A model generated the notes under the pieces. That model was not told the DNA's origin and did not search any database. It saw only the letters and a program-made list of their open reading frames with translations. Positions 53,198-63,216 of a stretch of DNA of 64,000 nucleotides are shown here, piece by piece. Origin of the DNA: Sphingomonas suaedae (GTDB taxonomy: Bacteria > Pseudomonadota > Alphaproteobacteria > Sphingomonadales > Sphingomonadaceae); the NCBI RefSeq assembly GCF_007833215.1, contig NZ_CP042239.1:62001-126000 (forward strand), in the 5' to 3' direction. Every line of letters starts with the position of its first letter. Position 1 is the stretch's first letter. The position numbers were made by a program, and so were the translations under genes.

Positions 53198-54222
53198 CCG
53201 CCGGTCACGCTCATATGCCGCGCAACGGCGGGACCGGCGCCCCGCGTCACGTCGAATTCATGCCGCGCCGGCTTGGCGCCCAGCGCCGCGTCGATCGCTT
53301 CATCGACCGCCGCCAGCCCTCCGTCGCGGATCGCCGCGCGCAGATCGACATGGTCGTCATGACCCAGGCAGGAATAGAGCTTCCCTTCGGTGGTCAGCCG
53401 CACCCGGTTGCACGTCGCACAGAAATTGCCGGTGAGCGGCGAAATCAGCCCCAGCCGCGTACCGCTCCCGCCGACGCGCCAGTAGCGCGCGGGTCCGCCG
53501 CTGTCGTGACGATCGGGCGCAAGGTCGAACCGCTGGCGAAGGGCGTCCAGAACAGTCGTCAGGGGCACGAACCGGTCGGCGCGGTCGCCCTCGATCCGGC
53601 CCAGCGGCATCGTCTCGATCAGCGTCAGGTCCATGTCCTCCTGCGCCGCCCAGTCGAGCATCGCCGGGATTTCCGCGTCGTTGAGCCCCTTGAGCGCGAC
53701 CATGTTGATCTTGACCCTCAGGCCCGCCGCGCGCGCGGCCTCGATCCCGTTCAGCACCTGCGCGACATCGCCATGGCGGGTGACAAAGCGGAACAGTTCC
53801 GGGTCGCGACTGTCCAGGCTGACATTGATCCGCTGCACCCCCGCATCCGCGAGCGCCTGCGCATGGTCGGCAAGCCGCGTGCCGTTGGTCGTCAGCGTCA
53901 ATTCGTCGAGACCCGCACCAACCATCCGTCCAAGCCGCCGGGCCAGGTCCATCGCATCGCGCCGTACCAGCGGTTCGCCGCCGGTCAGCCGGATCTTGGT
54001 CACCCCCCGCGCGACGAAACGTTCGGCGATCAGCGCGATCTCCTCCAGCGCCAGCAATGCGCTGCGGGGCAGGAAGGTCATTTCCTCCGCCATGCAATAG
54101 CGGCAGCGCAGGTCGCACCGGTCGGTCACCGATATCCGCAGATAGCGGATCGCGCGGCCCTGACCATCTACTAGGCGCCCATCCGTAAGGGGCCGGGGGA
54201 TCGGGGCGGGCGCGACATCCAT
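53194..54222 (-). CDS. moaA: GTP 3',8-cyclase MoaA
   Basis: A 342-residue radical SAM enzyme. RISVTDRCDLRCRYCMAEE holds the CxxxCxxC site for the SAM-binding cluster, KIRLTGGEPLVR is the GGEP motif, and GNFCATCNRVRLTTEGKLYSCLG holds the second cluster's cysteines. It makes the first intermediate of the molybdenum cofactor from GTP. Followed by nadK with a four-base overlap; divergent from the EAL protein gene. Confidence 0.95.
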   Translation of the reverse strand: MDVAPAPIPRPLTDGRLVDGQGRAIRYLRISVTDRCDLRCRYCMAEEMTFLPRSALLALEEIALIAERFVARGVTKIRLTGGEPLVRRDAMDLARRLGRMVGAGLDELTLTTNGTRLADHAQALADAGVQRINVSLDSRDPELFRFVTRHGDVAQVLNGIEAARAAGLRVKINMVALKGLNDAEIPAMLDWAAQEDMDLTLIETMPLGRIEGDRADRFVPLTTVLDALRQRFDLAPDRHDSGGPARYWRVGGSGTRLGLISPLTGNFCATCNRVRLTTEGKLYSCLGHDDHVDLRAAIRDGGLAAVDEAIDAALGAKPARHEFDVTRGAGPAVARHMSVTGG

Positions 54223-54297
54223 GCGATCGAGCTAAGCTGTTCGGGGCCGCGCGACAACCCTTTGGTTCCGGATCGCCCTTGCGCTAGGAATGATGCG

Positions 54298-56277
54298 ATG
54301 AGCGACGTCGCGCCCGCGCCAGCACACCCCATGACCGGGCGGGAACGACCGGTGTTCCTGCTGTCCTTCCGCCAGCGCGACGAACTTGCGACGCTCGCCG
54401 CCGGCGCCGGGTGGCGCGTCGTCGCCGCGCGGCGGGGGGAGGGGGCGGACCGCCGCTTCCTCGCCAGCGGCGCCAGCGTCGCGGTGGTCGATGCGCGCGG
54501 CGCGGTCGATGAAGGGCTGGCGGCGGTCCGTGCGCTCGCGGGCGTGACCGGTGCCAATGGCGGCGCGCTGCTGGTGCTGGTGTCGCGCGGCGACGCCGGG
54601 CGCCTTGGTGAATTCTACGATGCGGGCGCCACCCAGTTTCTCGCCAGCCCGATGCGCGAAATCGAGTTCGTTCAGGCGCTGCGCTTCGCTGCGCGCCATG
54701 CCCAGCGCGTCACCGGCGATCTTCCGCCGCCGCCCGGCGGGGGCGAGCCGCTCGGCTGGCGCTACGATCCGGCGCTGGGTTCGCTTCAGGTCACGCCCGC
54801 GCTCGCCGGCCTGCTCGGCCTGTCGCAGGCGCCGTCGCTGCGCGCGGTGCTGCGCCATGTCGAGGCAGTGGACCGCGGTGCGATGCGCGCGGCGCTCGCC
54901 CGGCTGCGCGCCGGGATCCAGGCGACCGCCTTCGCGCACGACCTGCCCGGTGCGGGCCGGGTGGTCGAGCATCTTCAGTTCGACGCGCGCACCGGCCGCA
55001 TCCACGCGCTGATCGAACGGCTGGGAGAGGTCGATGCCGGCGCCGTCGTGCGCGATGCGCTGACCGGCGTCCGCGATGCCGCCGCCGCGCGTCGCTGGAT
55101 CGCCCGCAAGCTCGAGGCGGGCGGGCAGGTCGGCCTGGCGCTCGCGGCGCTGGGCCGGTTCGAGATGGTCAACACCGCCTATGGCCGCGACGCGGGCGAC
55201 GCGGTGCTGCGCGCTGCCTCCGCCCGCATCGCCGAGGCGGCGCGCGAGGCGCTGGGCAAGCGCGTGCTGCTGGCACGGATGGGCGGCGCCGAATTTCTCG
55301 TCGCGGTCGAGGGGGTCGAGGAAGCCGAGCTCCGCGCTGCACTGGCGCGGGTCGAGGAAGCGCTGGCCCGCCCCTTCGTGATCGGCGACGCCATCGCCCC
55401 GATCGGCGCGCGGATCGCGATGACGCTGTCGCGCGACGGGGACGACGCCCCCGCGATGCTGCGCCGCGCGAGCGAAGCGCTCGCGGGCACGGGCAGCGAG
55501 GAGGGCGACGCCCCGCTCGATCGGCTCGCGCTCGACCTGCGCCGGGCGATGGACAGCGGCGAGATCGAACTGCGCTTCCAGCCCCAGGTTTCGGTCGCCA
55601 CCGGCACGATCGTCGGGGTTGAGGCACTGGCGCGCTGGCGGCATGGCGAACTTGGCGTGGTCGGCGCCGAAACCCTGTTCGCCGCCGCCGAGCGCGCCGG
55701 GCTTGAGATCGCGCTGTCAGAACATGTCCAGCGACTCGCGCTCGCCGATGCCGCGCGCTGGCCCGCGCCGCTGCGGTCGCTGCGCCTGTCGGTCAACGTC
55801 ACCGCCGCCGATGTCGCGCGCTCGGGCTTTGCCGACCTGTTCCTCGACTGGGTCGACAGCAGCGGCTTCCCCCGGTCGCGCCTGACGGTCGAGATTACCG
55901 AAGGCGGCCTGATCGACGATCTCGGCGAAGCCTCGCGCCTGCTCAGCGAACTGCGCTCGGCCGGATGCCGCGTCGCGATCGACGATTTCGGCACCGGCTA
56001 TTCCAGCCTCGCCTATCTGAAGGCGCTCCCGCTCGATTACCTGAAGGTCGATCGCAAGTTGACCCAGGACATCACCGGCAGCGCGCGCGACCGCGTCGTG
56101 GTGCGCGGCGTCATCGACATGGCCCGCTCGCTCGGCCTCACCGTGATCGCCGAGGGGGTCGAAAACACCGAACAGCTCGAACTGCTGGCGAAAGAGGGCT
56201 GCCAATATTATCAGGGATTCCTCTGCGCGGCGCCACTCACAGTGGCCGAGCTCACGACATTGATGGAGACGCAATGA
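54298..56277 (+). CDS. GGDEF-EAL protein, probable c-di-GMP phosphodiesterase with degenerate GGDEF
   Basis: A 659-residue protein. A receiver- or PAS-like N-terminal half is followed by a GGDEF domain (about 245-400) and an EAL domain (about 410-655). The GGDEF signature reads GGAEF at residues 329-333, losing the key Asp, so cyclase activity is unlikely. The EAL domain looks active: GVEALARW with Glu442, IDDFGTGYSSLAYLKALPLDYLKVDR and IAEGVEN. ATG at 54298 after AGGA. No membrane segment, so cytoplasmic. Coupled by ATGA to the next small gene. Confidence 0.88.
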   Translation: MSDVAPAPAHPMTGRERPVFLLSFRQRDELATLAAGAGWRVVAARRGEGADRRFLASGASVAVVDARGAVDEGLAAVRALAGVTGANGGALLVLVSRGDAGRLGEFYDAGATQFLASPMREIEFVQALRFAARHAQRVTGDLPPPPGGGEPLGWRYDPALGSLQVTPALAGLLGLSQAPSLRAVLRHVEAVDRGAMRAALARLRAGIQATAFAHDLPGAGRVVEHLQFDARTGRIHALIERLGEVDAGAVVRDALTGVRDAAAARRWIARKLEAGGQVGLALAALGRFEMVNTAYGRDAGDAVLRAASARIAEAAREALGKRVLLARMGGAEFLVAVEGVEEAELRAALARVEEALARPFVIGDAIAPIGARIAMTLSRDGDDAPAMLRRASEALAGTGSEEGDAPLDRLALDLRRAMDSGEIELRFQPQVSVATGTIVGVEALARWRHGELGVVGAETLFAAAERAGLEIALSEHVQRLALADAARWPAPLRSLRLSVNVTAADVARSGFADLFLDWVDSSGFPRSRLTVEITEGGLIDDLGEASRLLSELRSAGCRVAIDDFGTGYSSLAYLKALPLDYLKVDRKLTQDITGSARDRVVVRGVIDMARSLGLTVIAEGVENTEQLELLAKEGCQYYQGFLCAAPLTVAELTTLMETQ

Positions 56278-56702
56278 ACGATCCCCGCGACCTGAGCGGC
56301 GTCTGGTACGGTCGCTATTTCGCGATCAGCTGGGGCGTGCCCGAAAACGGCTTCATCGCGCATCTCGAGGAGGAGGGCGGGGTGGTCACCGGCACCATCA
56401 CCGAGCCCGACGACACCGGCACCGCCGACATCCGCCGCGCCTTCGCCGATGGCAGCCGCAGCGGATCGGCGCTCGAATTCACCAAACAATATGACCCCAC
56501 CGGGCCACTCGCGCACAGCGTCGCCTATGTCGGCACGGTCAGCGACGACGGAACCGAAGTGACCGGCGAATGGCGTTTCTCCGGCTATCACGGCAGCTTC
56601 GTGATGAACCGCGAGATTTTCCGCGCCGAGGAACTGGACGAAGAGGCAGCGGTGGACGAAGACCTCGTCATCGAACTGGACGAACCGCAGCCGGATCGCT
56701 GA
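56274..56702 (+). CDS. conserved hypothetical protein
   Basis: A 142-residue acidic protein. DLSGVWYGRYFAISWGVPENGFIAHLEEEGGVVTGTITEPDDTG suggests a small beta-barrel of lipocalin- or avidin-like type, and the C-terminal tail is rich in Glu and Asp. No signal peptide. The ATG at 56274 overlaps the EAL gene stop, so the two are made together. Function unknown. Confidence 0.75.
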   Translation: MNDPRDLSGVWYGRYFAISWGVPENGFIAHLEEEGGVVTGTITEPDDTGTADIRRAFADGSRSGSALEFTKQYDPTGPLAHSVAYVGTVSDDGTEVTGEWRFSGYHGSFVMNREIFRAEELDEEAAVDEDLVIELDEPQPDR

Positions 56703-56726
56703 GGCATCCCTGAGATTGGAGACACC

Positions 56727-57623
56727 ATGATCTATCGCCGCACGCTGCTGTCCTGGCTGGGGATGCTGGGTCTTGCGCTGACGCTGCTCGCGCCCGCCGC
56801 CGCGTCGGCCCAGGAGTTTGAGTCGGATCGCATCGTCGTGACGGTGGAAGGCGAGGGCGCGGACGTGGTCCTGATCCCCGGCCTCTCGTCCTCGCCACGC
56901 GTCTGGACGGAGATGATCGCCGCGATCCCCGGCTATCGCTACCACAAGGTTCAGGTTCGCGGCTTTGCGGGCGTCGACAAGGGCGGCAATGCCGATGGCG
57001 ACGTCGCCGCCCCGGTCGCGGAGGAAATCGCCCGTTACATCGCGCAAGCCAAGCTCGGCAAGGTGGCGGTGATCGGCCATTCGATGGGCGGCACGATGGG
57101 CCTGATGCTCGCCGCCCGCCACCCTGACCGCGTGGGCAAGCTGATGGTGGTGGACATGCTCCCCGCGCTCGGCCCGATGTTCGGCGGCCCCGCCGCGACC
57201 CCCGAAATGCTCAAGCAGATTTCGGCGCAGGTCGTCGCCGGAATGCGCAGCGCCAGCGCCGAGGATTATGCCAAGCGGCTCGAAGGCACGATTACGGGCA
57301 TGGTCGCGACCGAAAAGATGCGCGCGCCCGCATTGGAGGATGCGCTCAGGTCCGACCGCGACGTCTCGGCCCGCGCCTATGGCGAACTGATCGTCACCGA
57401 CCTGCGCCCCGAACTTGCCGGGATCTCGGCGCCGACCGTGGTGCTCTATGTGACCCCGACCGGTGCCCCTGTCACCGACGCCCAGATGGACGGCTTCTAC
57501 ACCGCATCTTATGCGACACTGAAGGGCGCGACGTTGACCCGCGTGCCGAACGCCGCGCACTTTCTGATGTGGGACAACGCCCCCTTCTTTCAGGCGCAGG
57601 TAAAAGCGTTCCTCACCGGCTGA
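56727..57623 (+). CDS. secreted alpha/beta hydrolase
   Basis: A 298-residue alpha/beta hydrolase with a signal peptide (LGLALTLLAPAAASAQ). VVLIPGLSSSPRVW forms the oxyanion region, VIGHSMGGTMG holds the nucleophile Ser119, and PNAAHFLMWDNAP the catalytic His. Probably a periplasmic esterase. Its last 11 bases overlap the 3' end of the convergent histidine kinase gene. Substrate not assignable. Confidence 0.85.
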   Translation: MIYRRTLLSWLGMLGLALTLLAPAAASAQEFESDRIVVTVEGEGADVVLIPGLSSSPRVWTEMIAAIPGYRYHKVQVRGFAGVDKGGNADGDVAAPVAEEIARYIAQAKLGKVAVIGHSMGGTMGLMLAARHPDRVGKLMVVDMLPALGPMFGGPAATPEMLKQISAQVVAGMRSASAEDYAKRLEGTITGMVATEKMRAPALEDALRSDRDVSARAYGELIVTDLRPELAGISAPTVVLYVTPTGAPVTDAQMDGFYTASYATLKGATLTRVPNAAHFLMWDNAPFFQAQVKAFLTG

Positions 57624-60504
57624 CCGTGTCGAGCAGGGCGCGCAGCTTGCCCAGGTCGGGCGGCTTGGCGAGCAGCGCGTCGACATTTGCGGGGTTGTCC
57701 CGCCCGTCGGGCAGGCGTTTCCCCCAACCCGTCAGCATGATGACGAACGTGTCGGGCGCAATCGCCTTCGCCGCGGCGGCGACGCGGTCGCCATCGACAT
57801 GCGGCATACCCAAATCGGTGATGAGGATGTCGAACGGCTGTTGCGCGTCGACCGCCCGGGTCAATTCCTCGATGCCGCGCTGCCCCCCTTCGGCGGCGGT
57901 GACGTCATAGCCGATGATGCTGAGATAGCCGGCGGTGGATTCCAGAACCGCCGGGTCGTCGTCCACGATCAATATTCGCGTTTCCGCGCGTTGACCGGTC
58001 GCGCGCGCGGCCGGGACGCTGCCCGGTTGTGCGATGATCGCCGCGGACGCCACCGGCAGCGACATCCGCATCGTCGTTCCAACGCCCGGACTGCTCTCGA
58101 TTTCCAGCTCCGCGCCGTGTCGCTGTGCCGCGGCGACGACCATCGCCAGGCCCAGCCCGGTGCCGCGATCTCCCTTGGTGGTGAAAAAGGGGTCGATGCA
58201 GTGCGCGAGCGTCTCTGCGTCCATCCCCTCGCCCGTATCCGAAATCTCCAGCGCGACCCGCTCGTCCGCGCCCGACGGCAGAGGATATGCCCGCACCCGG
58301 ATGGCCCCGCCGCCGGGCATCGCATCGACCGCGTTGAGGATGAGGTTGGTAAGCGCGTCGCGAATCGACGCGGTGTGCGCGAGTGCCGGCGGCAGATCCG
58401 CGGCCAGCTCCGCCTCGACCGTGATCACCACGCCGTTCTGGCGGGGCATGTCGCTCCACCGCGCCCGGGTCAGCTCGATCACCTCGCCGATCAGCTCGCC
58501 CAGATCGGTAGGCGCGCGTTCCAGGTCGGCATTGTCGGTACGATAGAAATCGCGCATCCGCGCAATCGTCGCGGACATGTCGTTGAAGACGCGCTCCACC
58601 ATCTGCAAATAGGTCTGGATTTCTGGCGGCAAATCGCGGCTATTCTCGCGTAGCGACTGGGTCCGGATGCTGATCGGGGTCAGCGCGTTGTTCAGATCGT
58701 GGGCGATACCGCTTGCCATCTGGCCGATCGCGGCAAGCCGCTCGCGCGCCAGTGCCGATGACTGGCTCATCCTCAGGTCCTCGACCGTCCGCTGCAGCGT
58801 CTCCAGCACGATGCTCTGCTGAACCGACAGGCCGATATGGTCGACCAACTGCGTCAAGAACCGGCATTCGGCGGGGTCGAACGAGTCGCGATCACGGCGC
58901 GCGGCGATCAGCACCCCATAGACTTCGTCGTCCACCAGGATCGGTGTGATGCAGATCGATCCCATCTGCGTGACGAAGGCCGGCGTCCCGGGGCGGACAT
59001 CCTGCGCGGAGCCGTCGACATGGATCAGCTCCCGCTGCGCGATACAGTCAGCCACCGGGTTGCCCGTCGCCCGAATCTCGCGGCCGATGCTCAGTCCGAA
59101 CGCGTCGCGATATCGATGGGTCTGCGGCCCCATCTGCGCCACCTCGATCGTCGCGCCGGACGGGGCGACCCGACCGATCAGGGCGAGGTCGGCATCGAAC
59201 TGCTCCTCGACCGCGACCACCGCCGCCTGAAAGATGCTCGCGATATCGTGACGCCGCGCAATCGCCCGGGTGATCTCGTCCAGCAGTTTCAGGCGCTGAA
59301 CCTTCAGGGCGAGAAGCGCCTCGGCGGATTTCTGGGCGGTGATATCGATCGAAATCCCGACGATCCCGATGCTCTCCCCCTGTTCATCAAGCAGCGGCGC
59401 CTTTGACGACAGGTAGGTTTGCGAACGCCCCTCGAAACGCGTCTCCTCCTCTCCGATCAACGCGGTCCGGGACGTCATCACCTGCCGGTCGGCGGCGCGA
59501 TAGGCTGCGGCAAGCTCGGCCGGGAAAAAGTCATTGTCGGTCTTGCCGACGATGGCGTCGCGGGGCAGGCCCAGACTCTCGGCCAACCGCCGGTTCACCC
59601 GCAGGAAACGCCCCGCCTCGTCCTTGGCATAGATCAGCGCCGGGGTGTTCTCGATGATCGCCTCGACCAGATTCTGGACGCTTCGCGCGGCTTTGTCGCT
59701 GCGATCGAGACGCGAAGCGACGGTGATGGCGATGATCGCGAGGCTGGCGACGCCCAGCACGATGGCAGCGCCATAGCCGAACGGATAGCGCACCACGCCT
59801 GCAAGCCGACCGACCTGCACGAGCCCGGTGATGCCCAGCGGCAGCAGAAACGCCGCGACCAGCAAGACGCGCGCCGTATGCCCCGCCGGTGACGGGCTGG
59901 TAACGATCGCCATCCAGCCGCTATCCGGTCTCAGCAACAGCGCGGCGGGAATCAACAGCGCCAGCGCCAGGGTGGCAAAGAGCGACAATTCGGAAAACAT
60001 CGGCGCGTCGAGCAGGGTAGGCGCATCCATCGCGTAGCCGAGCAGCGCGGTGATCAGCGCGGGGATCGGGGTGATGAGCAGGGTGGGATAGACATATCCG
60101 CGCCCCACGGAGCGCGGGAGCAGCAGGGCAACGCCAATGATGATGTTGCCCAGCGCCGCTGCGGAAGAGACGTGGATCCAGCCCGCGCCAAGCAGTTGCC
60201 GTGCGCCGTCAATGTCGTGATATCCCAGCAAATGGCGGCCGAGCCCGATCAGGCCCAATATCACTGCCGCCCATGCCGCGATACGCGCCGACCTTCTCAT
60301 GCCGGTCTTGCCCGTATCCCGATCGCGCGCGGTGCGAACTATCGCGTAGCTGCACAACAGCGTGAGGGCGATCGCGCCGGGCAGCATCGGGGTACCGAAC
60401 TGCGTGCCGGTCAGGTACGGCGCGTCGAACAGCCACCCGACGAGCGAAATTAGTGTAAGCGCGACCGCACATGCGATCAGTACCAACTGTGCGCGCAGAA
60501 GCAT
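57613..60504 (-). CDS. hybrid sensor histidine kinase (membrane, PAS, GAF, HK, receiver)
   Basis: A 963-residue sensor. About eight hydrophobic helices fill residues 1-260, then PAS (IIENTPALIYAKDEAGRFLRVNRRLAESLG), GAF (about 410-555), a kinase core with His602 in ASGIAHDLNNALTPI, N and G boxes (LTNLILNAVDAMPGGG, DTGEGM, GDRGTGLGLAMV), and a C-terminal receiver (ILIVDDDPAVLEST, DILITDLGMPHVDG). The ATG at 60504 follows GGGAGG. No separate response regulator gene is adjacent. Confidence 0.9.
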   Translation of the reverse strand: MLLRAQLVLIACAVALTLISLVGWLFDAPYLTGTQFGTPMLPGAIALTLLCSYAIVRTARDRDTGKTGMRRSARIAAWAAVILGLIGLGRHLLGYHDIDGARQLLGAGWIHVSSAAALGNIIIGVALLLPRSVGRGYVYPTLLITPIPALITALLGYAMDAPTLLDAPMFSELSLFATLALALLIPAALLLRPDSGWMAIVTSPSPAGHTARVLLVAAFLLPLGITGLVQVGRLAGVVRYPFGYGAAIVLGVASLAIIAITVASRLDRSDKAARSVQNLVEAIIENTPALIYAKDEAGRFLRVNRRLAESLGLPRDAIVGKTDNDFFPAELAAAYRAADRQVMTSRTALIGEEETRFEGRSQTYLSSKAPLLDEQGESIGIVGISIDITAQKSAEALLALKVQRLKLLDEITRAIARRHDIASIFQAAVVAVEEQFDADLALIGRVAPSGATIEVAQMGPQTHRYRDAFGLSIGREIRATGNPVADCIAQRELIHVDGSAQDVRPGTPAFVTQMGSICITPILVDDEVYGVLIAARRDRDSFDPAECRFLTQLVDHIGLSVQQSIVLETLQRTVEDLRMSQSSALARERLAAIGQMASGIAHDLNNALTPISIRTQSLRENSRDLPPEIQTYLQMVERVFNDMSATIARMRDFYRTDNADLERAPTDLGELIGEVIELTRARWSDMPRQNGVVITVEAELAADLPPALAHTASIRDALTNLILNAVDAMPGGGAIRVRAYPLPSGADERVALEISDTGEGMDAETLAHCIDPFFTTKGDRGTGLGLAMVVAAAQRHGAELEIESSPGVGTTMRMSLPVASAAIIAQPGSVPAARATGQRAETRILIVDDDPAVLESTAGYLSIIGYDVTAAEGGQRGIEELTRAVDAQQPFDILITDLGMPHVDGDRVAAAAKAIAPDTFVIMLTGWGKRLPDGRDNPANVDALLAKPPDLGKLRALLDTVSR

Positions 60505-60630
60505 GACGCCTCCCAACCTACCGATTTGGAACCGAAATCAGCTGGAAGTCAACCGCGCGAACCGCGAAACGGGGTTAACCGGACGATGCGTGTTTGCCTC
60601 GCGCATGTCATACGCGCAGAAACGACGCGA

Positions 60631-61338
60631 TCAGATCGCTTCGTATGCGCCGGTATCGAAGTCCTCGCCCAGCATCGCGACGACCCGCTCCGCGACGACC
60701 TCGGGCGGCTTGACGCTCTCCGGCGCCTCACCCGGATAGGCGCGCGCCCTCATCTTGGTCCGGGTGGCGCCCGGATCGAGCAGCGCGACGCGCACCTTGG
60801 TCAGGTTGCGCACCTCGTCGGCATAGCTCAGCAGCAGATTCTCGAACGCCGCCTTGGTCGCGCCGTACAGGCCCCAATAGGCGCGCGGGCGTCGCCCGAC
60901 GCTCGACGTCACGCCGATCACGCGGGCACCGTCGGACTTGCGCAGCAACCCGTCGAACGCGCCGATCAGCGCCGCCTGCGCGCTGACATTGAGCGCCAGC
61001 ACCTTCGCCACTTCCTTGGGGTCGAACGCCGAAATTGCCGACAGCGTGCCGAGCGCCGCCGCATTGAGCACCAGGATGTCGAGCTTGCCCCAGCGCTCCG
61101 CCACTGCGGCGGCAAGGCGCGGGATCGAATCGGTCTCGATCAGGTCCATCGGCGCGATCGTCGCCGATCCGCCCGCGGCATGGATCGCCTCCTCCACCTC
61201 TTCCAGCCCGCCCGCCGTGCGCGCGGTCAGCACGACATGAGCACCCTGTGCGGCAAGCGCGATCGCGGTCGCCGCGCCGATGCCCCGGCTGGCCCCGGTG
61301 ACGAGCGCGATGCGCCCCGAAAGCGTCGGTTCGGTCAT
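60631..61338 (-). CDS. SDR oxidoreductase
   Basis: A 235-residue short-chain dehydrogenase: TGASRGIGAATA, LVLNAAALGTLSAI, TSSVGRRPRAYWGLYGATKAA, LLDPGATRTKMRARAYPGE. It belongs to the YciK-like branch often found next to purF in alphaproteobacteria. ATG at 61338 after GAAGAG; ten bases after the purF stop, so one transcript is likely. Substrate unknown. Confidence 0.85.
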   Translation of the reverse strand: MTEPTLSGRIALVTGASRGIGAATAIALAAQGAHVVLTARTAGGLEEVEEAIHAAGGSATIAPMDLIETDSIPRLAAAVAERWGKLDILVLNAAALGTLSAISAFDPKEVAKVLALNVSAQAALIGAFDGLLRKSDGARVIGVTSSVGRRPRAYWGLYGATKAAFENLLLSYADEVRNLTKVRVALLDPGATRTKMRARAYPGEAPESVKPPEVVAERVVAMLGEDFDTGAYEAI

Positions 61339-61348
61339 CGCTCTTCTC

Positions 61349-62815
61349 TCAGGCGGGATGGTCGAGCAAGGCGAGCTGGCTGCTCGCCTGTTCGTCATGA
61401 TCGGTCAGGTCGGTGGGATAGTCGCCGGTGAAGCACGCGTCGCAATAGCGCGGCAGCACCTCGCCGCGCTTTGCCTCGCCCAATGCGCGGTACAGCCCGT
61501 CGATCGACACGAACGCCAGGCTGTCGGCTTTGATGAACTCGGCCATCTGGGCGACATTGTGCTTCGCCGCCAGCAGCTTCGAGCGTTCGGGCGTATCGAC
61601 GCCATAGAAGCAGCTGTGCGTCGTCGGCGGGCTCGCGATGCGCATATGCACCTCCGCCGCGCCGGCCTCGCGCATCATCTCGACGATTTTCAGGCTCGTC
61701 GTGCCGCGCACGATGGAGTCGTCGACCAGGATGATCCGCTTGCCCTGAATCAGCGCGCGATTGGCATTGTGCTTGAGCTTGACGCCCAGCCGCCGCACTT
61801 CCGCGCTCGGCTGGATGAAGGTGCGCCCTACATAGTGCGACCGGATGATGCCCAGTTCGAACGGAATGCCCGATTGCTGGGCATAGCCGATCGCGGCGGG
61901 AACGCCGGAGTCGGGCACCGGGATCACCAGATCCGCCTCGACCGGCGACTCGATCGCCAGCTCCGCGCCGATGCCCTTGCGCACGGTATAGACCGACCGG
62001 TCCTGCGCGATCGAATCGGGACGGCTGAAATAGACCCATTCGAAGATGCACGGGCGCGGTGCGATCGCGGTGAACGGACGGATCGAGCGCAGCTCGCCAT
62101 CCTTGACGATCACCAGTTCGCCCGGCTCGACATCGCGGACATAGCTCGCGCCGACCACGTCTAGCGCGACCGTCTCGGACGCGAAGATATAGCTGTCTTC
62201 CAGCTTGCCCATCACCAGCGGCCGGATGCCCAGCGGGTCGCGGCACGCGATCATCCCCTCGGGCGTCATGCAGATCAGCGAATAGGCGCCCTCGACCTGT
62301 TTCAGCGCATCGATGAACCGGTCGAGCAGGTCGCGATAGCCGCTCGTCGCAACCAGATGGATGATCGTCTCGGTGTCCGACGTCGACTGGAAGATCGAGC
62401 CCCGCCGGATCAGCTCGCGGCGCAGATGCATCGCGTTGGAGATGTTGCCGTTGTGCGCGATCGCGAAGCCGCCATTCGCCAATTCGGCATAGAGCGGCTG
62501 CACGTTGCGCAGCGCGGTCTCGCCCGTCGTCGAGTAACGGACATGCCCACACGCGACCGTGCCCGCCAGCGCGCGGATCACCTCGTCGCGGTCGAAATTG
62601 CCCGCGACATGGCCCATTGCGCGATGGGTGTGGAAGTTGTGACCGTCCCAGCTGGTGATGCCGGCGGCCTCCTGCCCGCGATGCTGGAGTGCATGGAGTC
62701 CCAGCGCGACGAGCGCGGCTGCGCCCTCCGCACCGGAAACACCGAAAACGCCGCACTCTTCGCGCAGCTTGTCCCCAAACTCGTCTGGGGTGTCGAATGG
62801 ATGTGTGGTCAGCAT
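61349..62815 (-). CDS. purF: amidophosphoribosyltransferase
   Basis: A 488-residue PurF. After a short propeptide, REECGVFGV exposes the N-terminal Cys of the glutaminase. GLHALQHRGQEAAGI, HVRYSTTGE, AIAHNGNISN and the phosphoribosyl-binding RIILVDDSIVRGTTS are all present. First step of purine synthesis. The ATG at 62815 after GAAGGG is preferred; the frame stays open far upstream but without resemblance. Confidence 0.96.
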   Translation of the reverse strand: MLTTHPFDTPDEFGDKLREECGVFGVSGAEGAAALVALGLHALQHRGQEAAGITSWDGHNFHTHRAMGHVAGNFDRDEVIRALAGTVACGHVRYSTTGETALRNVQPLYAELANGGFAIAHNGNISNAMHLRRELIRRGSIFQSTSDTETIIHLVATSGYRDLLDRFIDALKQVEGAYSLICMTPEGMIACRDPLGIRPLVMGKLEDSYIFASETVALDVVGASYVRDVEPGELVIVKDGELRSIRPFTAIAPRPCIFEWVYFSRPDSIAQDRSVYTVRKGIGAELAIESPVEADLVIPVPDSGVPAAIGYAQQSGIPFELGIIRSHYVGRTFIQPSAEVRRLGVKLKHNANRALIQGKRIILVDDSIVRGTTSLKIVEMMREAGAAEVHMRIASPPTTHSCFYGVDTPERSKLLAAKHNVAQMAEFIKADSLAFVSIDGLYRALGEAKRGEVLPRYCDACFTGDYPTDLTDHDEQASSQLALLDHPA

Positions 62816-62957
62816 CGGCCCTTCGGGGGAGTCGTTGGTCGATGGCCGCGCATATAGGGAGCCGATCCGGCTTTGTCGCCTGTTTGTAACATCAAATCGG
62901 GGATCATTGTGTTTCCCCGTAGGTTGATGGGTCGGAAACCAGGCAAGGAGACCCCTG

Positions 62958-63206
62958 ATGGCAAAGGACCACGGACCCCAGGTCAAGGACGATGAAATGT
63001 ACGAAATGCTGCGCGATGCGGGCGCTTCGAAGGAGAAAGCGGCGCGCATCGCCAATGCCCAGGCGAACCATTCGCTCGATCGCAACAGCACGCATCTCGA
63101 AAACCGGACCAAGGACGAACTGTACGACGAAGCCCGCGATATCGGCATCGAAGGGCGCTCGGACATGACCAAGGACGAGTTGATCAAGGCGATCCGGGAA
63201 CGGTGA
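62958..63206 (+). CDS. small Rho-N-domain-like protein
   Basis: An 82-residue charged protein. The C-terminal RTKDELYDEARDIGIEGRSDMTKDELIKAIRER is a SAP/Rho-N-like helix pair. The ATG follows AAGGAG. No neighbour in the same unit. Family members are common in alphaproteobacteria and poorly studied; nucleic-acid binding is a guess. Confidence 0.8.
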   Translation: MAKDHGPQVKDDEMYEMLRDAGASKEKAARIANAQANHSLDRNSTHLENRTKDELYDEARDIGIEGRSDMTKDELIKAIRER

Positions 63207-63216
63207 GGCAGGCTAT

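Noticed and set aside
54232..55644. 470-codon minus-strand frame opposite the GGDEF-EAL gene
   Set aside because: No start signal or domain; the plus strand has a clear EAL domain.
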